Position numbers and translations under genes: made by a program. The notes beneath the pieces are model-generated. The model was not told where the DNA came from. It saw only the letters and a list, made by a program, of their open reading frames with translations, and searched no databases. Shown one piece after another: positions 16,088 to 26,033 of a stretch of DNA of 64,000 nucleotides. The first letter of the stretch is position 1, and the number at the start of each line of letters is the position of its first letter. Source of the DNA: Mediterraneibacter catenae (lineage in GTDB: Bacteria > Bacillota > Clostridia > Lachnospirales > Lachnospiraceae); assembly GCF_008691045.1 (NCBI RefSeq), contig NZ_VMSO01000004.1, positions 62,001-126,000 on the forward strand, written 5' to 3'.

Positions 16088-17173
16088 ATGGATCAGAAAT
16101 TAAAAGTTGGAATTTTGGGAGCAACAGGTATGGTCGGACAGAGATTTATCTCTCTGCTTGAGAATCATCCGTGGTTTGAGGTGGTAACAGTTGCGGCGAG
16201 CCCGCGTTCCGCCGGAAAGACATATGAAGAGGCAGTGGGCGGCCGGTGGAAGATGGATACTCCGATGCCGGAAGCAGTGAAAAAGCTTGTCGTGCTCAAT
16301 GTAAATGACGTGGAGCATGTGGCTGCAACAGTTGACTTTGTATTCAGTGCAGTAGATATGAGCAAAGATGAGATCCGCGCGATCGAGGAGGCCTATGCAA
16401 AGACAGAGACACCTGTTGTGTCAAACAACAGCGCACACCGCTGGACGCCGGATGTGCCGATGGTAGTGCCGGAGATCAATTCCGAACACTTCGATGTGAT
16501 CCCGGATCAGAAGAAACGTCTCGGTACAACACGCGGCTTCATTGCCGTAAAACCGAACTGCTCTATCCAGAGCTACGCTCCCTGCCTTGCAGCATGGAAA
16601 GAGTTTGGCCCGAAGGAGCTTGTTGTTACGACATATCAGGCAATCTCCGGAGCAGGAAAGACATTCAAAGACTGGCCGGAGATGGAAGGAAATATAATCC
16701 CGTTCATCGGCGGTGAGGAAGAGAAGAGCGAGCAGGAACCGCTCCGTGTACTTGGTAAAGTTGAGAACGGGCAGATCGTAAAGGCAGAACTGCCGAAGAT
16801 CACATGCCAGTGTGTGCGTGTTCCGGTTCTGAACGGACATACGGCAGCAGTTTTCATTAACTTTGAGAAGAAAGTTACAAAAGAGCAGCTTATCGAAAAG
16901 CTTGTAAACTTCAAAGGATTCCCGCAGGAGGCAGAGCTTCCGAGCGCTCCGAAGCAGTTCATCCAGTATCTGGAAGACGACAATCGTCCGCAGGTGACAC
17001 TGGATGTAGATTACGAGAACGGTATGGGCGTATCCATCGGACGTCTGAGAGAGGATACGATGTACGACTACAAGTTCATCGGTCTTTCCCACAATACAGT
17101 CAGAGGTGCGGCAGGCGGTGCAGTCCTGTGTGCAGAGGCACTGACAGCAAAAGGATATATTGCGAAAAAATAA
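16088..17173 (+). CDS. asd: Aspartate-semialdehyde dehydrogenase
   Basis: A 361-residue NADP-dependent enzyme producing L-aspartate semialdehyde for Lys, Met and Thr synthesis. The Rossmann start KVGILGATGMVGQRFI is clear. The catalytic Cys158 lies in VKPNCSIQS, and the active-site His region in VPVLNGHTAAV. Length and motif spacing fit the form also found in archaea and fungi rather than the E. coli type. A strong terminator follows at 17215-17250. Confidence 0.93.
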   Translation: MDQKLKVGILGATGMVGQRFISLLENHPWFEVVTVAASPRSAGKTYEEAVGGRWKMDTPMPEAVKKLVVLNVNDVEHVAATVDFVFSAVDMSKDEIRAIEEAYAKTETPVVSNNSAHRWTPDVPMVVPEINSEHFDVIPDQKKRLGTTRGFIAVKPNCSIQSYAPCLAAWKEFGPKELVVTTYQAISGAGKTFKDWPEMEGNIIPFIGGEEEKSEQEPLRVLGKVENGQIVKAELPKITCQCVRVPVLNGHTAAVFINFEKKVTKEQLIEKLVNFKGFPQEAELPSAPKQFIQYLEDDNRPQVTLDVDYENGMGVSIGRLREDTMYDYKFIGLSHNTVRGAAGGAVLCAEALTAKGYIAKK

Positions 17174-17214
17174 TCCGGAACAGACGGATTTTAAAGAACC
17201 GCTGTGAGGCGGAC

Positions 17215-17250
17215 AAAAGAGGATCGCAGATTAGTCTGCGGTCTTCTTTT
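17215..17250 (+). terminator. Intrinsic terminator after asd
   Basis: A 16-bp stem with AAGAGGATCGCAGA and TCTGCGGTCTTCTT arms and a 4-base loop, ending in a T-run. Confidence 0.85.
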
Positions 17251-17344
17251 GTAAGTAGAAGATATTAATTTCTTCCCTTTTTTTTCTCACTTTCCTGTGG
17301 TAAAATGACAAAATAGACGTTTAAAGAAAGAGGAGGCTGTCATT

Positions 17345-18619
17345 ATGGGAATGACAATGACGCAGAAGATCCTGGCGGCACACGCAGGGCTCGACTCTGT
17401 TGAGGCAGGTCAGCTGATCGAGGCAAAGCTTGACGTGGTCATGGCAAATGACATCACAGGGCCGATGGCTCTGCCGATCATCAAACAGATGTCAGATCAC
17501 GTATTTGACAAAGATAAAGTAGTATTTGTTCCGGATCATTTCACACCGAACAAAGATATCAAATCAGCGGAGAACTCCAAAGCCATCCGCGAGTATGCAA
17601 AGGAGCAGGGGCTGACCTGGTATTTCGAGCAGGGCAAGTCCGGAGTGGAACACGCAATCCTGCCGGAGGCGGGTGTTGTGACAGCCGGCGAGTGTATCAT
17701 CGGTGCTGACTCCCACACATGTACATACGGCGCGCTCGGCGCATTCTCCACGGGTATGGGAACAACAGACATCGCAACAGGCATGGCGACCGGAGAGATC
17801 TGGTTCAAGGTGCCGAGCGCTATCAAGTTCGTGCTCACCGGGAAGCCGGGAAAATATGTGAGCGGCAAGGACGTCATCATCCACATCATCGGAAAGATCG
17901 GTGTGGACGGTGCTCTCTACAAATCGATGGAATTCACCGGAGACGGTATCGCGAACCTGTCCATGGACGATCGTTTCACTATGGCTAACATGGCGATCGA
18001 GGCAGGAGCGAAGAATGGTATCTTCCCCGTGGATGATCAGGCTCTCGCATATATCAAAGAGCACTCAAAGAAACCGTACACGATCTACGAGGCGGATGAG
18101 GACGCGCAGTATGACGATGTTATCACCATCGATCTGTCCGAGGTTCGTCCGACAGTGGCATTCCCACACCTTCCTGGAAATGCAAAGACGATCGATGAGA
18201 TCGAGGCGATGGAGCCGATTAAGATCGACCAGGTTGTGATCGGATCCTGTACTAACGGACGTATGGAAGATATGAGAAAAGCAGCCGCAATCCTGAAAGG
18301 ACACACGGTACATCCGGATGTTCGTGTCATGGTTGTTCCGGCAACGCAGAAGATATATAAGCAATGTATTGAAGAAGGGCTTCTGGAGATCTTCGTGGAT
18401 GCAGGCTGTGCGGTGAATACACCGAGCTGCGGACCGTGCATGGGCGGACATATGGGCGTTATGGCAGCAGGAGAGAAATGTGTCTCAACGACGAACCGCA
18501 ACTTCGTCGGACGTATGGGACATGTGGATTCCCTGATCTACCTCGCGTCTCCTGAAGTGGCGGCTGCGAGCGCGATCGCAGGCTGCATCGCAAATCCTGA
18601 GAAAGTGGGTGACATGTAA
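17345..18619 (+). CDS. leuC: 3-isopropylmalate dehydratase large subunit
   Basis: A 424-residue [4Fe-4S] aconitase-family subunit for leucine synthesis. The cluster cysteines are Cys302 in GSCTNGR and Cys362/Cys365 in [21 protein letters not shown] and the 424-residue length place it in the shorter (thermophile/archaeal-type) LeuC class. AGAGGAGG precedes the start. It overlaps leuD by one base. Confidence 0.93.
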   Translation: MGMTMTQKILAAHAGLDSVEAGQLIEAKLDVVMANDITGPMALPIIKQMSDHVFDKDKVVFVPDHFTPNKDIKSAENSKAIREYAKEQGLTWYFEQGKSGVEHAILPEAGVVTAGECIIGADSHTCTYGALGAFSTGMGTTDIATGMATGEIWFKVPSAIKFVLTGKPGKYVSGKDVIIHIIGKIGVDGALYKSMEFTGDGIANLSMDDRFTMANMAIEAGAKNGIFPVDDQALAYIKEHSKKPYTIYEADEDAQYDDVITIDLSEVRPTVAFPHLPGNAKTIDEIEAMEPIKIDQVVIGSCTNGRMEDMRKAAAILKGHTVHPDVRVMVVPATQKIYKQCIEEGLLEIFVDAGCAVNTPSCGPCMGGHMGVMAAGEKCVSTTNRNFVGRMGHVDSLIYLASPEVAAASAIAGCIANPEKVGDM

Positions 18620-19110
18620 TGAAGGCAAAAGGACATGTTTTTAAATATGGCGACAATGTAGATACGGACGTGATCATCCCGGCAAGATATCTGAACTCTT
18701 TTGACGCACAGGAATTGGCGAGCCACGCCATGGTGGATATCGATCCGGATTTTGTGAAGAGAGTACAGCCGGGAGACCTGATCGTTGCAAACAAGAACTT
18801 CGGCTGCGGTTCTTCCAGAGAACATGCGCCTCTCTGTCTGAAGACGGCGGGCGTGAGCTGCATCATTGCAGAGACATTTGCACGTATTTTTTATCGCAAT
18901 GCTATTAACATAGGACTTCCGATCATCGAATGTCCGGAAGCTGCCAGAGGCATCGAGGCGGGAGATGAAGTGGAAGTGGATTTTGACAGCGGTAAGATTT
19001 ACAATCTGACAAAAGGTACAGAATTCCAGGGTCAGGCTTTTCCGGAATTTATGCAGAAGCTGATCGCGGCAGGCGGTCTGGTCAATTACACGAACAATAA
19101 AAGGAAATAG
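18619..19110 (+). CDS. leuD: 3-isopropylmalate dehydratase small subunit
   Basis: A 163-residue partner of LeuC, with [16 protein letters not shown] at the N-terminus and [12 protein letters not shown] in the middle, both diagnostic of the swivelling domain. The 163-residue length matches the short LeuD paired with the short LeuC. Its ATG overlaps the leuC TAA (TAATG), so the subunits are translationally coupled. leuA and leuB are not in the window. Confidence 0.95.
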   Translation: MKAKGHVFKYGDNVDTDVIIPARYLNSFDAQELASHAMVDIDPDFVKRVQPGDLIVANKNFGCGSSREHAPLCLKTAGVSCIIAETFARIFYRNAINIGLPIIECPEAARGIEAGDEVEVDFDSGKIYNLTKGTEFQGQAFPEFMQKLIAAGGLVNYTNNKRK

Positions 19111-19112
19111 TC

Positions 19113-19139
19113 CAGCCATCAGGAATAAGCGGGCTGAAC
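19113..19139. repeat. Short dispersed repeat, inverted copy of 9297-9323
   Basis: CAGCCATCAGGAATAA then G, CGGGCTGAAC matches the reverse complement of 9297-9323 except one base. CAGCC and GGCTG within it can form a short hairpin. It sits just after leuD. Confidence 0.5.
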
Positions 19140-19170
19140 TGTTGTAAATAAGAGAATAAGCATCAGGGAA

Positions 19171-19227
19171 GAAAAAAGGATGCCGTATGTGGTAGATTCG
19201 GAATATTCACACGGCATCCTTTTTGTA
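19171..19227 (+). terminator. Intrinsic terminator after leuCD
   Basis: AAAAAAGGATGCCGTATGTG pairs with CACACGGCATCCTTTTT, an approximately 15-bp stem ending in T5. Confidence 0.85.
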
Positions 19228-19258
19228 AATACGGTGGGAAACTATGAAAGGGGAAATT

Positions 19259-20578
19259 ATGGAAAAGGAAAATCAGGGTACCCGTAACAATCAGACCGAA
19301 GGAGTTGCGGAAAATAGTGCGGGAAGAGCCTCTGCGCTCCTTCCAATCGGAATTTTCCTCATCATCTTTCTGGGTGCGGGAGTTGTGTTCCGGGATTTCT
19401 ATGCGATGCCTGCGATCGTTGCATTCCTCATTGCACTGTTTGCGGCATTCCTGCAGAACAGAAAGGTGAGTTTTGATGAGAAGATCAGGATGATTGCAAA
19501 AGGCGTGGGGGAGGAGAATATTATTACGATGAGTCTGATCTTCCTCTGTGCAGGTGCTTTTTCAGGCGCGGTGAGTGCGGCAGGCGGTGTGGAGAGCACT
19601 GTTAATCTCGGGCTGTCGCTTATACCGGCACATTTTATCGTGTCCGGACTTTTTATCATCAGTTGTTTTATCTCGGTTTCCATGGGAACTTCTATGGGGA
19701 CGATCGCTGCTCTTGCGCCGATCGCGGTAGGGATCAGTGAGGAAGCCGGATTTCCGATGACGGTCTGTATCGCGGCGGTAGTGTGCGGCTCCATGTTCGG
19801 AGATAATCTGTCAATGATCTCGGACACGACGATCGCAGCAGTCAAGACCCAGGGGTGCGAGATGAAGGACAAATTCAAGGCGAATTTTCTTATTGTACTG
19901 CCGGCGGCAGTCATTACTATCGTCTTCTTCTGGTTCATCACGAGAAATATGAGCTATGATATCAGCAGCGGGGAATATAATCTGCTTCGGGTTATTCCGT
20001 ATCTTGTCGTGCTTATCGGTGCGCTGATCGGGATCAACGTATTTCTGGTGCTGATCGCAGGCACTGTGCTTTCGCTGATTGTGGGCGTGGGAACAGGGAC
20101 GATTGCTTTACCGGAGATGTTTACCGTAGTGGGTGACGGAATCGTTTCTATGTATGATATTACGGTCATTTCTATTATCGTAGCGTGTATTGTGTCCCTT
20201 GTCCGTGCAAACGGCGGTATCCAGTTTATCCTGAATCTGATTAAGAACAGGATACGAGGGAAGAAAGGCGCCCAGGCGGGAATAGCTGCGCTGGCTCTGC
20301 TTGTAGATCTATGTACGGCAAATAACACGGTGGCTATTGTAATGTCCGGTCCTATTGCAAAAGAGATCAGCGAGGAGTACGGAGTGGATCCTAAGAGGTC
20401 GGCATCACTTCTGGATATGTTTACGTCAGTAGGTCAGGGACTGATTCCGTACGGCGCGCAGCTTCTTTCAGCAGCAACGCTTACCGGACTGACGCCGTTT
20501 GATATGATACCGTATCTCGTCTATCCGATCCTGATGGCGGTGTGCGGCATTGTGGCGATTGCAATATCAAAACGGTAA
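19259..20578 (+). CDS. NhaC-family sodium/proton antiporter-like membrane protein
   Basis: A 439-residue membrane protein with about 11 hydrophobic segments, GTSMGTIAALAPIAVGISE, and SMFGDNLSMISDTTIAAVKTQGCEMKDKF in the middle, characteristic of the NhaC group. It presumably exchanges Na+ for H+; some relatives exchange organic acids or amino acids. ATG 19259 (MEKENQGT) has AAGGGG upstream; ATG 19244 is in frame and adds five residues. It has its own unit after the leuD terminator. Confidence 0.82.
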   Translation: MEKENQGTRNNQTEGVAENSAGRASALLPIGIFLIIFLGAGVVFRDFYAMPAIVAFLIALFAAFLQNRKVSFDEKIRMIAKGVGEENIITMSLIFLCAGAFSGAVSAAGGVESTVNLGLSLIPAHFIVSGLFIISCFISVSMGTSMGTIAALAPIAVGISEEAGFPMTVCIAAVVCGSMFGDNLSMISDTTIAAVKTQGCEMKDKFKANFLIVLPAAVITIVFFWFITRNMSYDISSGEYNLLRVIPYLVVLIGALIGINVFLVLIAGTVLSLIVGVGTGTIALPEMFTVVGDGIVSMYDITVISIIVACIVSLVRANGGIQFILNLIKNRIRGKKGAQAGIAALALLVDLCTANNTVAIVMSGPIAKEISEEYGVDPKRSASLLDMFTSVGQGLIPYGAQLLSAATLTGLTPFDMIPYLVYPILMAVCGIVAIAISKR

Positions 20579-20619
20579 AACCGGTATGCCAAAACGATAT
20601 GTCGAACATCCGGACGCTA

Positions 20620-20649
20620 TGGACAGGGAAGCAGAACCTGTGCTATAAT
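20620..20649 (+). promoter_or_regulatory. Promoter for thrC
   Basis: TGGACA at 20620-20625 and consensus TATAAT at 20644-20649, 18-base spacer, about 40 bases before the thrC start. Confidence 0.6.
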
Positions 20650-20690
20650 TCAGTGCAGTAACACGGAGAAAAGAAAAAGAGGGTAAAATC

Positions 20691-22178
20691 ATGAATCTAC
20701 TATATAAAAGCACGAGAAACTCTGACAAAACAGTGACTGCATCCGAGGCAATCTTAAAAGGACTTGCCGATGACGGCGGCCTGTTTGTGCCGGAGAGTAT
20801 TCCGAGACTTGATGTAACGATGGACGAACTTAAGAACATGACATATCAGGAGACTGCATATGCTGTCATGAAACAGTTCCTCACTGATTTTACAGAGGAA
20901 GAGCTGAAGCACTGTATTGACAGCGCATATGACTCCAAGTTCGATACAGAGGTGATCGCGCCTCTTGTTAAAGTGGAAGATACTTATCACCTGGAATTGT
21001 TCCACGGTGCGACCATTGCATTCAAGGATATGGCGCTCTCCATTCTGCCGCATCTTTTGACAACGGCTGCGAAGAAAAATCATGTTACAAATGATATTGT
21101 GATTCTGACTGCAACATCGGGGGATACAGGGAAAGCAGCTCTCGCGGGATTTGCAGATGTTCCCGGAACAAGGATTATCGTATTCTATCCGAAGGGAGGC
21201 GTGAGCCGCGTACAGGAACTGCAGATGGTGACCCAGAAAGGGGATAATACTTCTGTCGTGGCTATCCATGGGAATTTTGATAATGCGCAGAGCGGCGTGA
21301 AGGCCCTCTTTGAAGATAAAGAATTGGAGAAGGAGCTTGCAGGAGCCGGTTATCAGTTCTCGTCAGCAAACTCCATCAATATAGGACGCCTTGTTCCTCA
21401 GGTGGTTTATTATGTCTACGCATACGCAAAGCTTCTTGAAAATGAGGAGATTACGTCCGGTGAGGAGATAAATGTAACCGTCCCGACCGGAAACTTCGGA
21501 AATATCCTTGCAGCATATTATGCGAAACAGATGGGTGTACCGATTGCAAAACTGATCTGTGCGTCCAATGAAAATAAGGTTCTTTTTGATTTCTTCCGCA
21601 CAGGAGTGTATGATAAGAACAGGGAATTCATCCTTACATCTTCTCCGTCTATGGATATTCTGATTTCCAGTAATCTGGAACGGCTGATCTATACGATCGC
21701 AGGCCGTGACGCGCAGAAAAATGCAGAACTGATGGCACAGCTCCGGGAGAAAGGGACATATGAGATTACTCCGGAAATGAAAGAGCGGCTTGGCGATTTT
21801 GTCGGCGGATATGCCACGGAAGAAGAGACGGCAGCGACGATCAGGACGACATATGAGAAGACAGGATATGTGATGGATACACATACAGCAGTGGCTGCAT
21901 ATGTCTGCGCACAGTACAGGAAAGACAGCGGAGATGATAAAAAATGTCTTGTGGCATCTACGGCAAGCCCGTATAAATTCATCCACAGTGTGATGTCTGC
22001 AATCGATGTGAAATATGCGGATGTCGATGAGTTTGAATTAATCGATGAGCTGAGCCGGATTTCCGGTACTGAGATACCGAACGCAATCGAGGAAATCAGA
22101 AATGCTGATATTCGTCATACAAGAGAGTGCGAAGCCGGCGATATGAAAGCTGCAGTAAAAGAGATTCTGGGAGTTTAA
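20691..22178 (+). CDS. thrC: Threonine synthase
   Basis: A 495-residue PLP enzyme converting O-phosphohomoserine to threonine. It begins MNLLYKSTRNSDKTVTASEA and has the PLP lysine at Lys112 in ATIAFKDMALS. ATSGDTGKAALAGF and NSINIGRLVPQVVYY follow, all typical of the long (fungal/enterobacterial-like) ThrC class. AGAGGG precedes the start. Together with asd it covers part of the aspartate pathway, though the two are not in one operon. Confidence 0.96.
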   Translation: MNLLYKSTRNSDKTVTASEAILKGLADDGGLFVPESIPRLDVTMDELKNMTYQETAYAVMKQFLTDFTEEELKHCIDSAYDSKFDTEVIAPLVKVEDTYHLELFHGATIAFKDMALSILPHLLTTAAKKNHVTNDIVILTATSGDTGKAALAGFADVPGTRIIVFYPKGGVSRVQELQMVTQKGDNTSVVAIHGNFDNAQSGVKALFEDKELEKELAGAGYQFSSANSINIGRLVPQVVYYVYAYAKLLENEEITSGEEINVTVPTGNFGNILAAYYAKQMGVPIAKLICASNENKVLFDFFRTGVYDKNREFILTSSPSMDILISSNLERLIYTIAGRDAQKNAELMAQLREKGTYEITPEMKERLGDFVGGYATEEETAATIRTTYEKTGYVMDTHTAVAAYVCAQYRKDSGDDKKCLVASTASPYKFIHSVMSAIDVKYADVDEFELIDELSRISGTEIPNAIEEIRNADIRHTRECEAGDMKAAVKEILGV

Positions 22179-22191
22179 GGAGTAAGATACT

Positions 22192-22545
22192 ATGGAGAAT
22201 ACGGACAGCATATGGGGATTTATCGGAATCATTGTATTTGCCTGCGGTATATATGCAATCTATGCATATATAAAGATGAAAATGACGGGAGAGATCAATG
22301 CGACTCTTCTGCTCGGAAAAGATTATACATATAAGAAATGCAAGAATAAAGAGGCTTATATTCAAAAAGCCGGTCCGGCACTTCTTGTGTTCGGTATAGT
22401 GGCTCTTGTGTATGGCATACTTGATGTTATTCACTGTTATGTGTACACTATGACAGTTGTTGATACAGTGGGAATGGTTGTCTTTTTCATTGTACTCGTC
22501 TGGTTTGCAGTTTATACATCTAAGATCAAAAGAGAGTATTTCTGA
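22192..22545 (+). CDS. Small three-helix membrane protein of unknown function
   Basis: A 117-residue protein with hydrophobic segments at about residues 7-26, 63-84 and 91-109. A charged loop contains LLLGKDYTYKKCKNKEAY. It lies 13 bases after thrC with AAGGAG overlapping the gap, so it is probably cotranscribed. I do not recognise the family with certainty; the topology resembles short DUF3784-like proteins. Confidence 0.65.
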   Translation: MENTDSIWGFIGIIVFACGIYAIYAYIKMKMTGEINATLLLGKDYTYKKCKNKEAYIQKAGPALLVFGIVALVYGILDVIHCYVYTMTVVDTVGMVVFFIVLVWFAVYTSKIKREYF

Positions 22546-22594
22546 TACATTTGTGCATATTTTCTTTAATCCTGCGGAAAACGGAGGGAATGAC

Positions 22595-22984
22595 ATGGAT
22601 CGTAAAGAACTGATCAGACAGGCGTTATCTGCCAGAGAGAATTCGTATAGCCCATATTCACACTTCCGGGTAGGCGCGGCTCTGCTGTGTAATGACGGCA
22701 CGGTGTACACGGGATGCAATATAGAGAACCGGGCTTATGGTCCCACGAATTGTGCGGAGAGGACGGCATTCTTTAAGGCTGTCTCGGAAGGACAAAGGGA
22801 TTTCTCGGCCATCGCTATTGTCGGCGGCGGGGAAGAAGGACCTGTCTGGTGCTATCCCTGTGGTGTGTGCCGGCAGGTTATGGCAGAATTTTGTGATCAG
22901 GATTCGTTCGAGATTATCTGTGGCAGATCAGATAAGGAGTATCAGACGTATACATTGCGTGAACTTCTGCCGAAAATGTTCTGA
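22595..22984 (+). CDS. cdd: Cytidine deaminase
   Basis: A 129-residue homotetrameric-type cytidine deaminase for pyrimidine salvage. Zinc ligands are Cys53 in TNCAERTAF (with Glu55 as proton shuttle) and Cys89/Cys92 in YPCGVCRQ. SPYSHFRVGAAL at 19-30 forms the substrate pocket. ATG 22595 has CGGAGGGA upstream and gives the standard length; longer in-frame starts overlap the preceding gene. A terminator follows at 23039-23074. Confidence 0.96.
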   Translation: MDRKELIRQALSARENSYSPYSHFRVGAALLCNDGTVYTGCNIENRAYGPTNCAERTAFFKAVSEGQRDFSAIAIVGGGEEGPVWCYPCGVCRQVMAEFCDQDSFEIICGRSDKEYQTYTLRELLPKMF

Positions 22985-23038
22985 AAGACAGTAAGGCTGC
23001 AGAAGATAAAAGTTTGTTAAAATTATGTTTATCACTTT

Positions 23039-23074
23039 TAAAATGCAGGATTTGTATTCGAATCCTGCATTTTC
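23039..23074. terminator. Hairpin terminator after cdd
   Basis: AAAATGCAGGATT / AATCCTGCATTTT with a short loop; A and T ends make it bidirectional in appearance. Confidence 0.8.
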
Positions 23075-23172
23075 TGTGCGTAAAAATCGAAAGTTTACGA
23101 TGAGAAACAGCAATAAATGAATCGGATTTCAATAAAACTTTCATAAAAAAATGAAATTATGTAAGATTGTTA

Positions 23173-23201
23173 TTGATTTTTCAATCGTAATTTTGTATAA
23201 T
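23173..23201 (+). promoter_or_regulatory. Promoter for pckA
   Basis: TTGATT at 23173-23178 and TATAAT at 23196-23201, 17-base spacer. The rest of the 22985-23268 gap holds only the preceding terminator. Confidence 0.7.
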
Positions 23202-23268
23202 GGGGACGTATTGGGGGTCAGTAAATGAATTCCCACAAAGATTTTAGAAAGAGAGAGGTAGAAGAGGT

Positions 23269-24873
23269 ATGGCAAATATTGATTTAACTCAGTATGGCAT
23301 TACAGGAACTACGGAAATCGTTCACAATCCTTCCTATGAGATGTTGTTTGAGGAAGAGACAAACCCGAATCTGGAAGGTTTTGACAAAGGTCAGGAGAGT
23401 GAACTCGGTGCAGTAAACGTTATGACAGGTATTTACACAGGCCGTTCACCGAAAGACAAATATATCGTTATGGATGAGAACTCTAAAGACACTGTATGGT
23501 GGACATCTGATGAGTATCCGAACGACAACCATCCGGCATCTCAGGAAGCTTGGAATGCAGTAAAAGACATCGCAAAGAATGAGCTCTCCAACAAGAGACT
23601 TTTCGTTGTAGATGCATTCTGCGGAGCTAACAAAGACACACGTATGGCAATCCGTTTCATCGTTGAGGTTGCTTGGCAGGCTCACTTTGTAACAAATATG
23701 TTCATCCGTCCGACAGCAGAAGAGCTGGAGAACTTCGAGCCTGACTTCGTAGTATACAATGCTTCCAAGGCAAAAGTAGAAAACTACAAAGAGCTGGGAC
23801 TCAGATCTGAGACAGCAGTTATGTTCAATATTACAAGCCGCGAGCAGGTTATCGTTAACACATGGTACGGCGGAGAGATGAAGAAAGGTATGTTCTCCAT
23901 GATGAACTACTATCTGCCGCTTAAGGGAATCGCTTCCATGCACTGCTCTGCAAACACAGATATGAACGGCGAAAATACAGCTATCTTCTTCGGTCTTTCC
24001 GGAACAGGTAAGACAACTCTTTCCACAGATCCGAAGAGACTTCTCATCGGTGATGACGAGCACGGCTGGGATGACAACGGCGTATTCAACTTTGAGGGCG
24101 GATGCTACGCAAAAGTTATCGACCTTGACAAAGATTCTGAGCCGGATATCTACAATGCAATCAAGAGAAACGCTCTTCTTGAGAACGTTACACTTGACGC
24201 AGAGGGACATATTGACTTTACAGATAAGAGCGTGACAGAGAATACACGTGTATCCTACCCGATCGATCACATCGAGAAGATTGTTCGCCCGGTATCTGCA
24301 GCACCGGCAGCAAAGAATGTAATCTTCCTGTCAGCTGACGCTTTCGGAGTACTTCCGCCGGTATCTGTACTTACACCGGAGCAGACAGAGTACTACTTCC
24401 TGTCCGGTTTCACAGCTAAACTTGCCGGTACAGAGCGCGGTATCACAGAGCCGACACCGACATTCTCCGCATGTTTCGGACAGGCATTCCTTGAGCTGCA
24501 TCCGACAAAATATGCAGAAGAGCTCGTTAAGAGAATGAAAGAGAGCGGAGCGAAAGCTTACCTCGTAAATACAGGATGGAACGGAACAGGAAAACGTATC
24601 TCCATCAAAGATACACGTGGTATCATCGATGCTATCTTAAGCGGAGCAATCCTTGACGCACCGACAAAGACAATCCCGCACTTCAACTTCGAAGTTCCGA
24701 CAGAGCTTCCGGGAGTTGATCCGGCAATCCTTGATCCTCGCGACACATATGCTGACGCTTCCGAGTGGGAAGAAAAAGCAAAAGATCTTGCTGCAAGATT
24801 CATCAAGAACTTCAAGAAATACGAGAGCAACGAGCTTGGAAAAGCACTTGTTGCAGCAGGTCCGCAGGAGTAA
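23269..24873 (+). CDS. pckA: Phosphoenolpyruvate carboxykinase (ATP)
   Basis: A 534-residue enzyme interconverting oxaloacetate and PEP with ATP/ADP. The kinase P-loop [13 protein letters not shown] starts at about residue 241. [14 protein letters not shown] and [24 protein letters not shown] are also intact, the latter carrying the metal site. Codon use looks biased to a small codon set relative to neighbours, as expected for a highly expressed gene. In such fermenters it likely runs in the carboxylating direction; that is inference. Confidence 0.97.
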   Translation: MANIDLTQYGITGTTEIVHNPSYEMLFEEETNPNLEGFDKGQESELGAVNVMTGIYTGRSPKDKYIVMDENSKDTVWWTSDEYPNDNHPASQEAWNAVKDIAKNELSNKRLFVVDAFCGANKDTRMAIRFIVEVAWQAHFVTNMFIRPTAEELENFEPDFVVYNASKAKVENYKELGLRSETAVMFNITSREQVIVNTWYGGEMKKGMFSMMNYYLPLKGIASMHCSANTDMNGENTAIFFGLSGTGKTTLSTDPKRLLIGDDEHGWDDNGVFNFEGGCYAKVIDLDKDSEPDIYNAIKRNALLENVTLDAEGHIDFTDKSVTENTRVSYPIDHIEKIVRPVSAAPAAKNVIFLSADAFGVLPPVSVLTPEQTEYYFLSGFTAKLAGTERGITEPTPTFSACFGQAFLELHPTKYAEELVKRMKESGAKAYLVNTGWNGTGKRISIKDTRGIIDAILSGAILDAPTKTIPHFNFEVPTELPGVDPAILDPRDTYADASEWEEKAKDLAARFIKNFKKYESNELGKALVAAGPQE

Positions 24874-24910
24874 GATACTGACGTATCAAAAAAATCAATT
24901 ATATAAAATA

Positions 24911-24947
24911 GCAACAGGCTGTCCGATAATACCGGGCGGCCTGTTTT
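24911..24947 (+). terminator. Intrinsic terminator after pckA
   Basis: AACAGGC-TG-TCCG and CCGG-GCG-GCCTGTT arms followed by TT; about 11 paired bases. Confidence 0.75.
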
Positions 24948-25011
24948 AGCGTAAAAAGTTTTTGCCTCCTTTTTGGCTGTCGTGTGTTAGAGATGGCAAC
25001 CGCAAAGTTGC

Positions 25012-25046
25012 GCTATAGTTGGTAGAAGCAACTGCGCTTTTTTGAT
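25012..25046 (+). terminator. Second hairpin with T-run before the HTH gene
   Basis: GCGC...AGTTG pairs with CAACT-GCGC, followed by TTTTTT. It lies between pckA and the XRE gene, possibly ending read-through or a short transcript. Confidence 0.6.
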
Positions 25047-25083
25047 ATGATACAGATATCAAATAAATAAGGAGGACAAAATA

Positions 25084-25440
25084 ATGCAGATGACGTTTAT
25101 TATGTTTATAATCATCCTTCCTGTTTTTCTAGGCATCACCGGTGCGGCTGTGTATCTTTTTGTATTGATTGTCAAAGCACTGAAAAGCTACATTAATTCT
25201 CAGGATGTGAGAAAAGAAAAGTCAGAGACACGAAAATCGCTGGGAGAAGTGTTAAAGAAGTACCGCACGGATAATAAAATGACTCAGGAGTTCGTGGCGG
25301 AATCTCTGGGAGTCAGCAGGCAGGCTGTCTCAAAATGGGAGCAGGGAACATCTGAGCCAAGCACATCCAATATGATCGCATTGGCGAAGCTGTATGGTGT
25401 AACACCTGAAGAACTGCTGAGCAAAGTGAAGAGTGAGTGA
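25084..25440 (+). CDS. Membrane-anchored XRE-type helix-turn-helix protein
   Basis: A 118-residue protein. Residues 3-33 form one hydrophobic helix (FIMFIIILPVFLGITGAAVY). A short charged linker follows, then a complete Cro/CI HTH at about 56-112 (VLKKYRTDNKMTQEFVAESLGVSRQAVSKWEQGTS). The order membrane-then-HTH suggests a DNA-binding domain tethered to the membrane. AAGGAGG precedes the start. Target genes cannot be told; the next gene is far downstream past a hairpin array. Confidence 0.8.
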   Translation: MQMTFIMFIIILPVFLGITGAAVYLFVLIVKALKSYINSQDVRKEKSETRKSLGEVLKKYRTDNKMTQEFVAESLGVSRQAVSKWEQGTSEPSTSNMIALAKLYGVTPEELLSKVKSE

Positions 25441-25472
25441 ATTTCGGATTTATCTGACTGAGAAAGAGTCCG

Positions 25473-25601
25473 CCGGGAGGTATGTATTGTTAGCGCACAC
25501 GTTTTCACTCGGTCGCGGCGTAACGGTACATAAGAGCGCAAAAGACGCGCTCTAAGTGCCGACGCCGCTCCAACGGTGCGTACACAATACATACCTCCCG
25601 G
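25473..25601. repeat. Hairpin element 1: 18-bp perfect inverted repeat with inner stems
   Basis: CCGGGAGGTATGTATTGT at 25473-25490 is exactly mirrored by 25584-25601. Inside, AGAGCGC / GCGCTCT forms a further stem, and weaker pairing links GCGCAC...CGGCGT to the opposite arm. No gene is convincing here. Confidence 0.8.
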
Positions 25602-25618
25602 CTGCTTTCTTTCCCATC

Positions 25619-25686
25619 CCGAAAATCGAATTCCAAACAGAAGGAACAAAGCTCCCACTTCTTTTTGTTTGTATGAGGATTTTCGG
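25619..25686. repeat. Hairpin element 2
   Basis: CCGAAAATC (25619-25627) pairs with GATTTTCGG (25678-25686); inside, CAAACAGAAG pairs imperfectly with CTTCTTTTTGTTTG. Confidence 0.7.
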
Positions 25687-25745
25687 ATTGGTTTGTTAGT
25701 TGGTAAAACGTCAAAATGGACGATTACAGACGTTTGGATGCACCT

Positions 25746-25957
25746 TACGCAGAGGGAGAAAAAGGTTGAGAACGGCGACTTTGGAAGGAAATTAGGAAAA
25801 GTTAAAAGCAGGGAAATGGTGTTAAGTGAAAAAATGAGGTTGTTTGAGCTTGCGAGTTCGTCATTTTTTCACTTGCTTTTAACCATTTTCCTGCTTTGTT
25901 ACTTTGAGTTATTTCCTGTAACCGGAGCCGGGATCAACCTTTTTCTCCGCCTGCGTA
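25746..25957. repeat. Hairpin element 3: about 210-base imperfect palindrome
   Basis: The outer arms at 25746-25769 and 25934-25957 share GAGAAAAAGGTTGA and its complement. Inner arms pair GTTAAAAGCAGGGAAATGG with CCATTTTCCTGCTTT, and TGAAAAAATGA (25827-25837) with TCATTTTTTCA (25861-25871). The gap 25441-26033 holds these three hairpins and no gene I can support. Confidence 0.75.
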
Positions 25958-26033
25958 CACGTGAGTCGGGTGGCTGTATATTACTGTATTTCGGACGTTT
26001 TCCGTACTATCAGCCAGTACGATAAATACGAAT

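Noticed and set aside
25284-26025. Several ORFs of 69-149 codons on both strands in the hairpin gap.
   Set aside because: They overlap inverted repeats, have no ribosome binding sites and read as low-quality protein.
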